A stretch of DNA of 64,000 nucleotides. Origin: DATFWC01 sp963777755 (GTDB taxonomy: Bacteria; Pseudomonadota; Alphaproteobacteria; Rhizobiales; Xanthobacteraceae). Below are positions 35,185-43,232 of this stretch, piece by piece (position 1 is the stretch's first letter; every line of letters starts with the position of its first letter). The notes below the pieces were generated by a model that was not told the origin of the DNA, ran no database searches, and was given only the letters and a program-made list of their open reading frames with translations. The stretch spans positions 106,811-170,810 of the forward strand of contig CAVZSC010000007.1 of assembly GCA_963777755.1 (NCBI GenBank), in the 5' to 3' direction. Both the position numbers and the translations under genes were made by a program.

Positions 35185-36236
35185 TGCGGCGTCTTTTGCT
35201 TCGTCCCGCCATCCTTGCCGCCTTGCTGCTGCCATCCGCCGCGCACGCCCAGGATGCGGTCGCCCAGTTCTACAAAGGACGGCAGATCACCGTGATCGTC
35301 GGCTCGTCGGCGGGCGGCGGCTACGACATCTATGCCCGGCTGCTCGCGCGCCACCTGCCGAAGCACATGCCCGGCAACCCGTCGGTGCTGGTCAGCAACA
35401 TGCCGGGGGCCGGCAGCAACACCGCGGCCGCGCACCTGTTCAACGTGGCGGCCAAGGACGGCACCGCCATCGGCGCGCTGCAGAACAGCGCCGTGATGGA
35501 CGCGCTGTTCGATGCGCTGCTGGGCAGCGGCCGGCAGCTGCGGCACGATGCGACCAAGTTCATCCACATCGGCTCGGCCACCACCGACCACTACGTGTGC
35601 ATCGCCCGCGCCGACGCACCAGTCAAAGCCTTCCGGGACGCGCTCGCGCAAGAGCTCCTGATCGGCGCGAGCCAGCCCGGCACCTCGACCCGCGACTTTC
35701 CGGCGATGCTCAACCACACGACCGGCGCGAAGATCCGCCAGGTCGGCGGCTATCCGGGCACGCGCGAGATCACGCTGGCGATCGAGAAGAATGAGGTGCA
35801 GGGCCTGTGCGGCTTCAGCTGGTCGAGCCTCAAGGCGCAGCGCCCCGACTGGATCAAGTCCGGCTTCATCCGCGTGATCGTGCAGGAGCACGACAAGGGC
35901 AATCCGGAGGTCAACCGCATGGGCGTGCCGCTGGCGGTGGATTTCGCCACCTCGCCGGAGAACCGCAGGATCATGGAGCTGGTCTACTCCTCGGAGACGT
36001 TCGGCCGGCCCTACATGCTGGCGCCCGGTGTGTCGGCCGACCGGGTCGCGGCGCTGCGCAAGGCCTTCCTCGCAACGATGGCGGACCCGGAGCTGTTGGC
36101 GGACGCGCAACGCATCGGGCTCGCCATCGATCCGATCTCGGGCGAGGATCTGCAGGCGCTCGCCGCCGACATCTTCGCAACGCCGGCGGACTTCGTCGAA
36201 AAGGTGAAGCGGGCGCTGTCCTACAAGGCGCCATGA
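35184..36236 (+). CDS. Bug-family solute-binding protein linked to eutBC
   Basis: 350 residues. Signal peptide LLRPAILAALLLPSAAHAQ, then FYKGRQITVIVGSSAGGGYD, LVSNMPGAGSNTAAAHLFN and IGASQPGTSTRDF of the tripartite tricarboxylate receptor family, in its longer branch. Translationally coupled to eutC by TGATG, so its ligand may relate to ethanolamine or another amino alcohol. That link is inferred from position; known family ligands are mostly carboxylates. No TctAB genes are adjacent. Confidence 0.86.
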   Translation: MRRLLLRPAILAALLLPSAAHAQDAVAQFYKGRQITVIVGSSAGGGYDIYARLLARHLPKHMPGNPSVLVSNMPGAGSNTAAAHLFNVAAKDGTAIGALQNSAVMDALFDALLGSGRQLRHDATKFIHIGSATTDHYVCIARADAPVKAFRDALAQELLIGASQPGTSTRDFPAMLNHTTGAKIRQVGGYPGTREITLAIEKNEVQGLCGFSWSSLKAQRPDWIKSGFIRVIVQEHDKGNPEVNRMGVPLAVDFATSPENRRIMELVYSSETFGRPYMLAPGVSADRVAALRKAFLATMADPELLADAQRIGLAIDPISGEDLQALAADIFATPADFVEKVKRALSYKAP

Positions 36237-36278
36237 GTCGTCGACGTGACGCCGGCGTCCCTGCGAGGCGCCGTGGCC

Positions 36279-36725
36279 TCACAGCCGCAAGTACACGTAG
36301 CCTTGCGACTGCAGCTCGGCGAGGCGGACGACGCCGCCCTGCTCGAGCTCGAGGAAGCCCGGCACCAGGTCCTTGAGCGCGACGTTCTGCACCGCCATCA
36401 TCTTGCCGCAGGCGGCGAACTCGACGCCGACCCGGGCCAACTCGCGTATCTGCCGGACGTGCTCGGGATTGGCCGATTTGGCGTGGAACGCCTTGAGGGC
36501 GGGCCCGTGCACCACCAGCGCGACCGTGACCTTGTCCGGCCCGCCCATGCCCTCGAAATGATTGCGGATGTTGCGCAGTACGAAGCTGACCTTGTCGAGG
36601 TCGGTCAGATGGTAGACCACCTTCGCCTTGTCGGGCGTGATCGGATTTGCCCGCGCGCTCGCTGTGGATGCAAACACGGCGCCGGTCGCGGCGAACAGGC
36701 TCGCAAGGATGCTACGTCGATCCAT
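36279..36725 (-). CDS. exported DsrE-like protein
   Basis: 148 residues. Signal peptide MDRRSILASLFAATGAVFASTASARA with twin arginines, then a DsrE/F-like domain (KVVYHLTDLDKVSFVLRNIRNHFEG, VTVALVVHGPALKAF, GVEFAACGKMMA with one Cys). DsrE-fold proteins handle sulfur transfer, but exported single-Cys members are uncharacterised. GGAGGA precedes ATG 36725. It follows the exported aldolase on the same strand. Confidence 0.8.
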   Translation of the reverse strand: MDRRSILASLFAATGAVFASTASARANPITPDKAKVVYHLTDLDKVSFVLRNIRNHFEGMGGPDKVTVALVVHGPALKAFHAKSANPEHVRQIRELARVGVEFAACGKMMAVQNVALKDLVPGFLELEQGGVVRLAELQSQGYVYLRL

Positions 36726-36881
36726 CGGCTCCTCCATTGGCGATCCCATCCGCCCACCGGAACGGGACGATCGTTGCCGGCGTCGCATCGCGGCGCCGCG
36801 TCACGGGGGGCCTGCCCCAATGCCCCCTGTCTTAGACGGGGCCAATGGTGGTTACGTTCATCGGGATTGGAGGGGCCGAGA

Positions 36882-37691
36882 TCACGGGGTCGTGATCTTG
36901 CTCTTCCACAATTCCCAGGCGCGCAAGATGTTGCCCGGCTGCCGATTGGTGATCCAGTCGCCCTCCTTCTCCGTGAGGTAGTTCACCGGGCCGCCCAGCC
37001 CGATCGCGGTCGCCTGCAGGCGCGCGTTCACCTCCGTGTAGATCGCGCGGAACACCGCATGGTGCAACGTCGGCCCGACCACCGCGTCGCCGTGCCCGCG
37101 CATCAGCACCACGTCCTTGTCGCCGAGCACCTTGGCGAGATGCGCGCCCAGCTTTCCGTCGCGCACCAGCATCTCGCCGCTGTCGGTCGCGTCGCGGATC
37201 TCGAACACCGGCACGCCGCGATAGAGAAAGGCGCCGAGATGGAACACCGGCCGCAGCGGCGCGCTGGAGATGCCGAACGGCACCACGGTCGGCGAATGGC
37301 TGTGCACCACCGCCTTCACGTCGGCCCGCGCCTTGTAGATTTCGCCGTGGATGAAGCGCTCAGAATACATCACCCGTCCGCGCCGGTCGACCGGGTTGGA
37401 GTCGAGATCGAACTCCATGATGTCCTCGGCCTTGACCAGGGCCGGCGCGAGCAGGCGCGAGATCAGGTAGCGGTTGGGATCGCCGGGATGGCGCATGCTG
37501 ACATGGCCGTAGGCGTCGAGCACGCCTTCGACGGCGAGAATGCGGCTCGCCGCGACGAGATCATCGATCACCGCGGGATCGACCGGCCCGGCCGACACCG
37601 GGGCTTGCGCCGCGACCGGCAGGGACGCGCCGATCAGGCCGGCGCCGAGCAGGAACCCATACAGCGCCGAGCGCCGGTGAAATGACGGCAT
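36882..37691 (-). CDS. exported class II aldolase/adducin family protein
   Basis: 269 residues. The N-terminus HRRSALYGFLLGAGLIGASLPVAAQA is a Tat-like or Sec signal, unusual for this normally cytoplasmic family. The aldolase domain has GHVSMRHP, the metal pair HSHS in AVVHSHSPTVVPFG, and the later His in LMRGHGDAVVG. Such enzymes use a divalent metal to split or epimerise sugar phosphates. A periplasmic member must act on another substrate, which is unknown. It forms a pair with the DsrE-like gene 156 bases downstream. Confidence 0.85.
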   Translation of the reverse strand: MPSFHRRSALYGFLLGAGLIGASLPVAAQAPVSAGPVDPAVIDDLVAASRILAVEGVLDAYGHVSMRHPGDPNRYLISRLLAPALVKAEDIMEFDLDSNPVDRRGRVMYSERFIHGEIYKARADVKAVVHSHSPTVVPFGISSAPLRPVFHLGAFLYRGVPVFEIRDATDSGEMLVRDGKLGAHLAKVLGDKDVVLMRGHGDAVVGPTLHHAVFRAIYTEVNARLQATAIGLGGPVNYLTEKEGDWITNRQPGNILRAWELWKSKITTP

Positions 37692-37770
37692 GCGAGCCTC
37701 CCCCCTTTCACGCCGCCGGACCCTGCCATTGAGAAACCATCAACCACGTCAACGTGCCGACGGCCGGCGA

Positions 37771-37784
37771 TTGATCTGGATCAT
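37771..37784. promoter_or_regulatory. possible FNR/FixK box
   Basis: TTGATCTGGATCAT differs from the TTGAT-N4-ATCAA consensus by one base. It lies between the divergent aldolase and PPK2 genes. Its centre is 86 bases from the aldolase ATG, which suits activation of that gene. If it drives PPK2, the start at 37842 would fit better than 37803. Confidence 0.4.
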
Positions 37785-37802
37785 GGCCCCCTTGAGGCGA
37801 AT

Positions 37803-38897
37803 ATGACACGTGCGTCCACGCACCCGAGGGGACGTTGGCCAATGGACCAGACCAAATTGATCGTCAAGCCTGCCGAATCCGATGCCGCCAAGGCGATCGG
37901 CTCGGCCGCCGCGGCGCGGGTCGTTGGGGCGCCAGATCTCACGCCTGCGCTGGCACAACCCAAGACCGGCAAGGCCAACCGCGGCGCGGCCGCCGGCGCC
38001 GCGGCGGTCGGCGCACGGCTGCATCAGCTCGCGGAGATGCGGCACGATCCGGCGGTCATCCGCCGCCTGTTCGAGAGCGGCGAGTATCCGTACAAGGTCA
38101 AGATCCGCCGGCAGGCCTACGAAGAGCAGATGCTGGAGCTGCAGCGCGAGCTGCTCAAATGCCAGCGATGGCTCGAGGAAAGCGGCCAGAAGATCATCGT
38201 CCTGTTCGAGGGGCGCGACGCGGCCGGCAAGGGCGGCACCATCAAGCGCTTCATGGAGCATCTCAATCCACGCACCGCCCGCGTGGTGGCGTTGATGAAG
38301 CCGACCGAGCGCGAGCGCACCCAATGGTTCTTCCAGCGCTATGTGAACCACCTGCCGGCTGGGGGCGAGCTCTGCCTGTTCGACCGCTCCTGGTACAATC
38401 GCGCCGGCGTCGAGCGGGTGCTGGGCTTCTGCACGCCCAACGAATATCTCGAGTTCATGCGCCAGTGCCCGCTGTTCGAGCAGATGCTGGTGCGCTCCAA
38501 CATCCGTCTGTTCAAGTACTGGTTCTCGGTCTCACGCGAGGAGCAATTGCGCCGCTTCAAGGCGCGGCGCACCGACCCGCTCAAGCAGTGGAAGCTCTCG
38601 CCGGTCGATCGCATGTCGCTCGACAAGTGGGACGAGTACACCGAAGCCAAGGAGGCGATGTTCTTCTATACCGACACCGCGGACGCGCCGTGGACGATCG
38701 TGAAGTCGGACGACAAGAAGCGCGCCCGCCTCAACGCCATGCAGCACTTCCTCTCCGCAATGCCCTATCCCAACAAGGATCGCTCGATCGTCAGCGGGCC
38801 TGACCCGCTGATCGTCGGCACGACGGAGCACGTGATCGGCCGCTCCACCAACCTGATCGCCGCATCAATGCATCCCGACCTCAAGCGCGCGAAGTGA
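37803..38897 (+). CDS. ppk2: polyphosphate kinase 2
   Basis: 364 residues of the PPK2 family, which move phosphate between polyphosphate and nucleoside diphosphates. Walker A GRDAAGKGG at about 137-145, then AVALMKPTERERTQWFFQRYV-type sequence, Walker B with LFDRSWYNRAGVERVLGFC, and the C-terminal RWKLSP-like KQWKLSPVDRMSLDKWDEY. A single PPK2 domain of class I layout follows a 90-residue Ala-rich leader. GAGG lies before ATG 37803; ATG 37842 is an alternative. Confidence 0.93.
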   Translation: MTRASTHPRGRWPMDQTKLIVKPAESDAAKAIGSAAAARVVGAPDLTPALAQPKTGKANRGAAAGAAAVGARLHQLAEMRHDPAVIRRLFESGEYPYKVKIRRQAYEEQMLELQRELLKCQRWLEESGQKIIVLFEGRDAAGKGGTIKRFMEHLNPRTARVVALMKPTERERTQWFFQRYVNHLPAGGELCLFDRSWYNRAGVERVLGFCTPNEYLEFMRQCPLFEQMLVRSNIRLFKYWFSVSREEQLRRFKARRTDPLKQWKLSPVDRMSLDKWDEYTEAKEAMFFYTDTADAPWTIVKSDDKKRARLNAMQHFLSAMPYPNKDRSIVSGPDPLIVGTTEHVIGRSTNLIAASMHPDLKRAK

Positions 38898-38919
38898 GCG
38901 GGGCTGAAAGTTGTGAATT

Positions 38920-39013
38920 CGTCATCGCCGGCCTTGTGCCGGCGATCTCGAATTCGTCTGGCACAGCAACGCCATCTCTGTCGGGATGGCCGGGCCGAGC
39001 CCGGCCATCCCGA
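38920..39013. repeat. palindromic repeat, GCCGG type
   Basis: Two adjoining hairpins: TCGCCGGCCTTGTGCCGGCGA and GGGATGGCCGGGC...GCCCGGCCATCCC. Located between the convergent PPK2 gene and the next minus-strand gene, where it may end transcription from both sides. Confidence 0.7.
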
Positions 39014-39033
39014 CATGGTGGGCTATGCAAGCC

Positions 39034-39579
39034 CTACCCGGTCGGGGCGCGCCAGTCGGCGCCGATCTTCTCGACGCAGATGTCGAACACGACGCGGGCC
39101 GCGTTGAAGTCTTCGGTCCTGACCCGCACCGTCACACCGTTGATGCGGATGTCGAAATAATCCGAGGCCTGCAGCTGGTCGAGCAGCGGATTGGCGACGT
39201 CGAAGCCGATATTGGCACGGGTCGGCGAGACCGGCCTTGCAACCATCTCGTGCCGACGCCCGCTCGCCGGAGCAAGCGCTGCGGCCACCTCGACCTTCGA
39301 GGTCAGTTGCCATGCCGCCGTATCGACGCTCAGCACGACGCCGCGCTGATCCACCAGGATGCCGAATTTCGGCTCATCGGCCTTGGGATGCGCGCGCACC
39401 AGCGTGCATTGATGTACCCGCTTGCCGGCGCCCCACACGACGATCTCCCATGGACCGACCGCGCTCGTGGCGATTGGCCTGACCGGCGGCGGGCCGCCTT
39501 GTGCGGCCGCGGGCGTCGAGAATTGGATGGAGAATGCGGCGCTCAATGCGAGCGCGCCGATCACGATTGCGCGGATCAT
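39034..39579 (-). CDS. exported protein of unknown function
   Basis: 181 residues. Clear signal peptide (AIVIGALALSAAFSIQFSTPAAAQ) and a ribosome site GGAGGGGAG before ATG 39579. The mature part has VGPWEIVVWGAGKRVHQCTLVR and later VVFDICVEKIGADW, two lone Cys that could pair. The layout is weakly like IalB-type periplasmic proteins, but this is not firm. It is divergent from the PQQ dehydrogenase gene. Confidence 0.7.
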   Translation of the reverse strand: MIRAIVIGALALSAAFSIQFSTPAAAQGGPPPVRPIATSAVGPWEIVVWGAGKRVHQCTLVRAHPKADEPKFGILVDQRGVVLSVDTAAWQLTSKVEVAAALAPASGRRHEMVARPVSPTRANIGFDVANPLLDQLQASDYFDIRINGVTVRVRTEDFNAARVVFDICVEKIGADWRAPTG

Positions 39580-39811
39580 TTGATCTCCCCTCCTGTCCGC
39601 CATTAGTCGCGGCAGGCCGGCTCCGAGTTCGATTCAGGGGAACGCGGGAGCCGCCGTTAACCTGCGTCACCGGTCCGGCCGCCCCGGCCGCGCCGCCTTG
39701 ACAGTCGGGAAATCCGCGGCGCACTCTCGGCAAACTCATTCCACCGGCATCAAAAAATCCGGACGGCGCAGCACAATCGACGTCCGGCCAACTCGGCAAG
39801 GGGAGGACATC

Positions 39812-41515
39812 ATGACCCGAATGGGAATCCCCGCCGCGACCGCGGCGGCATGCGTGCTATCGCTTGCAGGATTGGCCGCATCCTCCGCCCAGGAGGTGAA
39901 GCCGGCGGCAAAATACGGCGACATGAACCTGGTGACGCAGGACCTGCTCAACCGCGCGGGCGGCGACGGCAACAATTTCCTGCACACCAACGGCGACTAC
40001 AAACAGCTGCGGTTCTACCCGAACCGGCAGATCAACGTCTCCAACGTGTCGCGCCTGCGGCCCGCCTGGATCTTCCAGACCGCGGTGAAGGAAACGATGG
40101 AAACGACGCCGATCGTGGTGAACGGCGTCATGTACGTCACGACGGCGTTCAACCACGTCTATGCGCTCGACGCCCGCACCGGCGAGGAGCTGTGGCACTA
40201 CCAGCACAAGCTCGGGCCGATCACCGTCTTTTGCTGCGGCCCCAACAACCGCGGCGTCGCCGTCTACGACGACAAGGTCTACATGGGGACGCTCGACGCC
40301 AAGCTGGTGGCGCTCGACGCCAAGAAGGGAACGGTGGTCTGGCAGACGGAGATCGCCGATCCCGAGCTCGGCTACAGCGAGACGATGGCGCCGACGGCCG
40401 TGAACGGCAAGATCCTGATCGGCACCAACGGCGGCGAATACGGCATCCGCGGATTCGTCAAGGCGTTCGACGCCAAGGACGGCAAGCTGTTGTGGACCTT
40501 CTACACCATCCCGGAGAGCTCGGTCGGCCTGTGGGAGGAGAAGGACGCCACCGGACGTCATATGCATCGCGACATCGCGGCCGAGAAGGCCCAGCTCGCC
40601 AAGACTGGCGATCCCTACAAGACGCTGGGCGGCGGCGTGTGGCAGAACCCGGCGGTCGATCTCGCGACCAATCGCATCTACTTCGTGGTCGGCAACCCCT
40701 CGCCCGACCTCGACGGCTCGCTGCGTCCGGGCGACAACCTCTATACCAACTCGCTGGTGTCGATCGACCTCAACAGCGGCAAGTACATCTGCCACTTCCA
40801 GTACATCGCCCACGACGTGTGGGATCTCGACGCGGTGAGCCCGCCGATCCTGGTCGACGTGCGCAACGCACAGGGACAAATGGTCCCCGGCGTCCTGCAC
40901 GCCGGCAAGACCGGCCACGTCTACATCCACGACCGCAACAACTGCAGCCTCATCCGCTTCTCCGAGGCGATGGTGCCGCAGGAGAACATGTGGGTGCTGC
41001 CGACCAAGGACGGCGCCCGCATGCTGCCGGGCGCGAACGGCGGCGTGGAGTGGTCGCCGATGGCGGTGAACCCCAATCTTGGGCTCACCTACGCCATCAA
41101 CCTGCACCAGCCGATGACCTATCACGTCGAGAGCACGCCCTACCCGAAGGGCAAGCTGTGGCTCGGCGGCGCCTTCAAGGTGATCCCGAGCGAGGAGCAG
41201 TGGGGCAATGTCACCGCGGTGGACTACCACACCGGCAAGATCCGCTGGCAGGTGAAGACGCCGCAACCGATGATCGGCGGTGTGCTGGCGACCGCCGGCG
41301 GGCTGGTGTTCACCGGCGAGGGCAACGGCCAGTTCAGGGCCTATGACGCGGAAACCGGCGCGATCCTGTGGAGGTTCCAGGCCGGCGCCGGCGTCAACGC
41401 GCCGCCGGCGTCCTATACGATCGACGGCAAGCAGTACATCGTGGTCGCAGCCGGCGGCAACGTGCAGCTCGACTACAAGCGTGGCAACAACATCATCGCC
41501 TTCACGCTCGATTGA
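39812..41515 (+). CDS. PQQ-dependent alcohol dehydrogenase, lanthanide type
   Basis: 567 residues from ATG 39812 (GGGGAGG six bases upstream). Signal peptide to ASSAQE. Eight-bladed propeller with tryptophan-docking repeats (ALDARTGEELWHY, AFDAKDGKLLWTF, YDAETGAILWRF). The vicinal disulfide pair Cys141-Cys142, Glu209 and Asn295 correspond to methanol dehydrogenase metal and cofactor ligands. The catalytic Asp is Asp338 in HDVWDLD, and the +2 residue is Asp340, the position that is Asp in lanthanide-dependent XoxF/ExaF types and Ala in calcium MxaF. Periplasmic oxidation of an alcohol is expected; the substrate is open. A cytochrome c gene follows. Confidence 0.93.
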   Translation: MTRMGIPAATAAACVLSLAGLAASSAQEVKPAAKYGDMNLVTQDLLNRAGGDGNNFLHTNGDYKQLRFYPNRQINVSNVSRLRPAWIFQTAVKETMETTPIVVNGVMYVTTAFNHVYALDARTGEELWHYQHKLGPITVFCCGPNNRGVAVYDDKVYMGTLDAKLVALDAKKGTVVWQTEIADPELGYSETMAPTAVNGKILIGTNGGEYGIRGFVKAFDAKDGKLLWTFYTIPESSVGLWEEKDATGRHMHRDIAAEKAQLAKTGDPYKTLGGGVWQNPAVDLATNRIYFVVGNPSPDLDGSLRPGDNLYTNSLVSIDLNSGKYICHFQYIAHDVWDLDAVSPPILVDVRNAQGQMVPGVLHAGKTGHVYIHDRNNCSLIRFSEAMVPQENMWVLPTKDGARMLPGANGGVEWSPMAVNPNLGLTYAINLHQPMTYHVESTPYPKGKLWLGGAFKVIPSEEQWGNVTAVDYHTGKIRWQVKTPQPMIGGVLATAGGLVFTGEGNGQFRAYDAETGAILWRFQAGAGVNAPPASYTIDGKQYIVVAAGGNVQLDYKRGNNIIAFTLD

Positions 41516-41561
41516 TGGGGTGGATCGCGCGGGAAACTTCGGTGCTCTCCTGGCGTTGCGA

Positions 41562-41590
41562 AGACGGGACCGGGCGGTCCCGTCTTTTTT
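41562..41590 (+). terminator. Rho-independent terminator after the PQQ dehydrogenase
   Basis: AGACGGGACC and GGTCCCGTCT pair around GGGC and are followed by a run of T. It lies between the dehydrogenase and the cytochrome c gene, so the latter must rely on read-through or its own promoter. Confidence 0.85.
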
Positions 41591-41618
41591 CTGGCGCGGC
41601 GCGCGAGAAGAGCGAGCG

Positions 41619-42185
41619 ATGAATTGGCGAACAGCCATTTCTGCCTTGGCCCTGATCGCTGCCCTGTCGGCGGCACGCGCCGAGACGCTCGAAGAGCGCG
41701 TGCAGCTGTGCAACGCCTGTCACGGCGAGAACGGCATTCCGCAGGACAAGTCCGTTCCGGTCATCTGGGGCCAGCACCAGGGCTATACCTATCTGCAGCT
41801 GCGCGACTACAAGCGCGGCGACCGCAAGAGCGACCAGATGCAGCCGGTGGCGGAAGCGCTCGAGCGCAACGAGATGATGGCGCTCGCCGAATATTTCGCC
41901 AACAAGCCGTGGCCGCGGCTCGGCCAGCCGTCGGCACCCGACGCGGTTGCGGCGCAGGCCCGACGCGCGAATGTCGCGGTCGGCTGCACCGGATGCCATC
42001 TCGGCGAGTATCAGGGCACGGGCGCCCAGCCCCGGCTCGCCGGCCAGAGCCGGAGCTACATGGAGCAGTCGATGCTCGACTTCCGCGCTGGCAAGCGCGG
42101 CAACAATCCCGGCATGTCCGACCTCATGAAGGCGACACCAGAGGAGGATATCGCGGCGCTCGCGGCGTATATCGCGGGGTTGTGA
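41619..42185 (+). CDS. dihaem cytochrome c
   Basis: 188 residues. Signal peptide AISALALIAALSAARAE; two CxxCH haem sites, CNACH at about residue 31 and CTGCH at about residue 124, each in a class I cytochrome c domain like cytochrome c4. Axial Met candidates are present (SDQMQPVAEAL, NNPGMSDLM). Likely electron acceptor for the PQQ dehydrogenase upstream, by position. Confidence 0.9.
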   Translation: MNWRTAISALALIAALSAARAETLEERVQLCNACHGENGIPQDKSVPVIWGQHQGYTYLQLRDYKRGDRKSDQMQPVAEALERNEMMALAEYFANKPWPRLGQPSAPDAVAAQARRANVAVGCTGCHLGEYQGTGAQPRLAGQSRSYMEQSMLDFRAGKRGNNPGMSDLMKATPEEDIAALAAYIAGL

Positions 42186-42223
42186 GGGAGCAGTCCGAGC
42201 GCGCGTCAAGCGCGTGCCTCAAA

Positions 42224-43168
42224 TCAGCGATCGATCAGGATTTCCCGTACGCCCTCCCCGCTCGCGAGATCGAGCGCCGTTTTTCCATCGCGGTCGCGCA
42301 CGGTCCTGTCGGCCCCGCGCGCCAGCAACAGGGCGACGATCGTGACGTGGCCGGCCTCGGCGGCGATCATCAGGGCAGTGCGGCTCCGATCGTCGGAATC
42401 ATCGATTCGCGCCCCCCGCTCGATCAGCAGCGCAACGACGCTCTCGGCGTCGCGCACGCCCGCGCCCTCGGAGAAGCCGGACGCCCACATCAGAGCGGTG
42501 AGGCCGTTGCCGTAGCGCGCATTCACGTCGACCCCGGCGTCGATCAGGCGACCGACGATGGACGTGAACCCGAGCCCGGCCGCATAGACGATCGGCGCCT
42601 TGCCGGTTGCGTCCATGGCAGCCGCATCGGCGCCGCGCGCGAGCAGATGCTCGACGATCCGCACGCTGCCCTTGAATGCGGCGGCCGACAACGGTGTCAC
42701 CCCGGTGCGTCCGGCAAGATTGGCGTCGGCGCTGCGATCCAGCAGCCGCCGCACCACGGCGAGCCTGTCGTTCTCCGCCGCGAGATAGAGCGCGGTCGAG
42801 CCGGCGATGTTGCGCGCGTCGATCGGTACCCCCTGCTCGAGGAAGAGATCGACGAGCGCGAGCTGTCCCCACCGCGCCGCCTGCGCCAGCGGCCGGTTGC
42901 CGAGGCGGTCGCGCGCCTCGAGCGACGCGCCGGCCGCCAGCAGGCGGCGCACGAACGGCACGCAGCCCTTTTCGGTCGCCGTGAACAGGAGTGCGTTCGT
43001 CTGCAGGGACGAGACGTCCGACCGGATCTGCTCATATTTGCGTTCGAGGCCGCGGCACACGTCGGCGTCGAACGCGCGCGCCGGCACGACCGCGATCAGG
43101 CTCGCGATCAGTACCGCGGCTTTCGCGACCGCAAGGCAGGCGGGCGGGTTGGTTCGCGGGCGCGCCAT
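42224..43168 (-). CDS. exported ankyrin repeat protein
   Basis: 314 residues. Signal peptide VAKAAVLIASLIAVVPARA, then about seven ankyrin units (for example GNRPLAQAARWGQLALVDLFL, GSTALYLAAENDRLAVVRRLL and RTALMIAAEAGHVTIVALLL). Probably periplasmic and protein-binding. It converges on the cytochrome c gene, with 38 bases between the stops. Ankyrin genes next to PQQ dehydrogenase/cytochrome pairs recur in this group, but their role is not known. Confidence 0.85.
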   Translation of the reverse strand: MARPRTNPPACLAVAKAAVLIASLIAVVPARAFDADVCRGLERKYEQIRSDVSSLQTNALLFTATEKGCVPFVRRLLAAGASLEARDRLGNRPLAQAARWGQLALVDLFLEQGVPIDARNIAGSTALYLAAENDRLAVVRRLLDRSADANLAGRTGVTPLSAAAFKGSVRIVEHLLARGADAAAMDATGKAPIVYAAGLGFTSIVGRLIDAGVDVNARYGNGLTALMWASGFSEGAGVRDAESVVALLIERGARIDDSDDRSRTALMIAAEAGHVTIVALLLARGADRTVRDRDGKTALDLASGEGVREILIDR

Positions 43169-43232
43169 CGCGCGATTATTCCGTGCGCCCGGAATGCCCG
43201 CAATGGCTGTTGATGCCGATACCGGCCGCTTC

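Noticed and set aside
39698..39703. TTGACA as a -35 box for the PQQ dehydrogenase
   Set aside because: No acceptable -10 hexamer lies 16-18 bases downstream.
39857..41713. Minus-strand frame of 618 codons opposite the PQQ dehydrogenase
   Set aside because: Antisense shadow rich in His, Val and Arg; the plus strand holds all dehydrogenase motifs.
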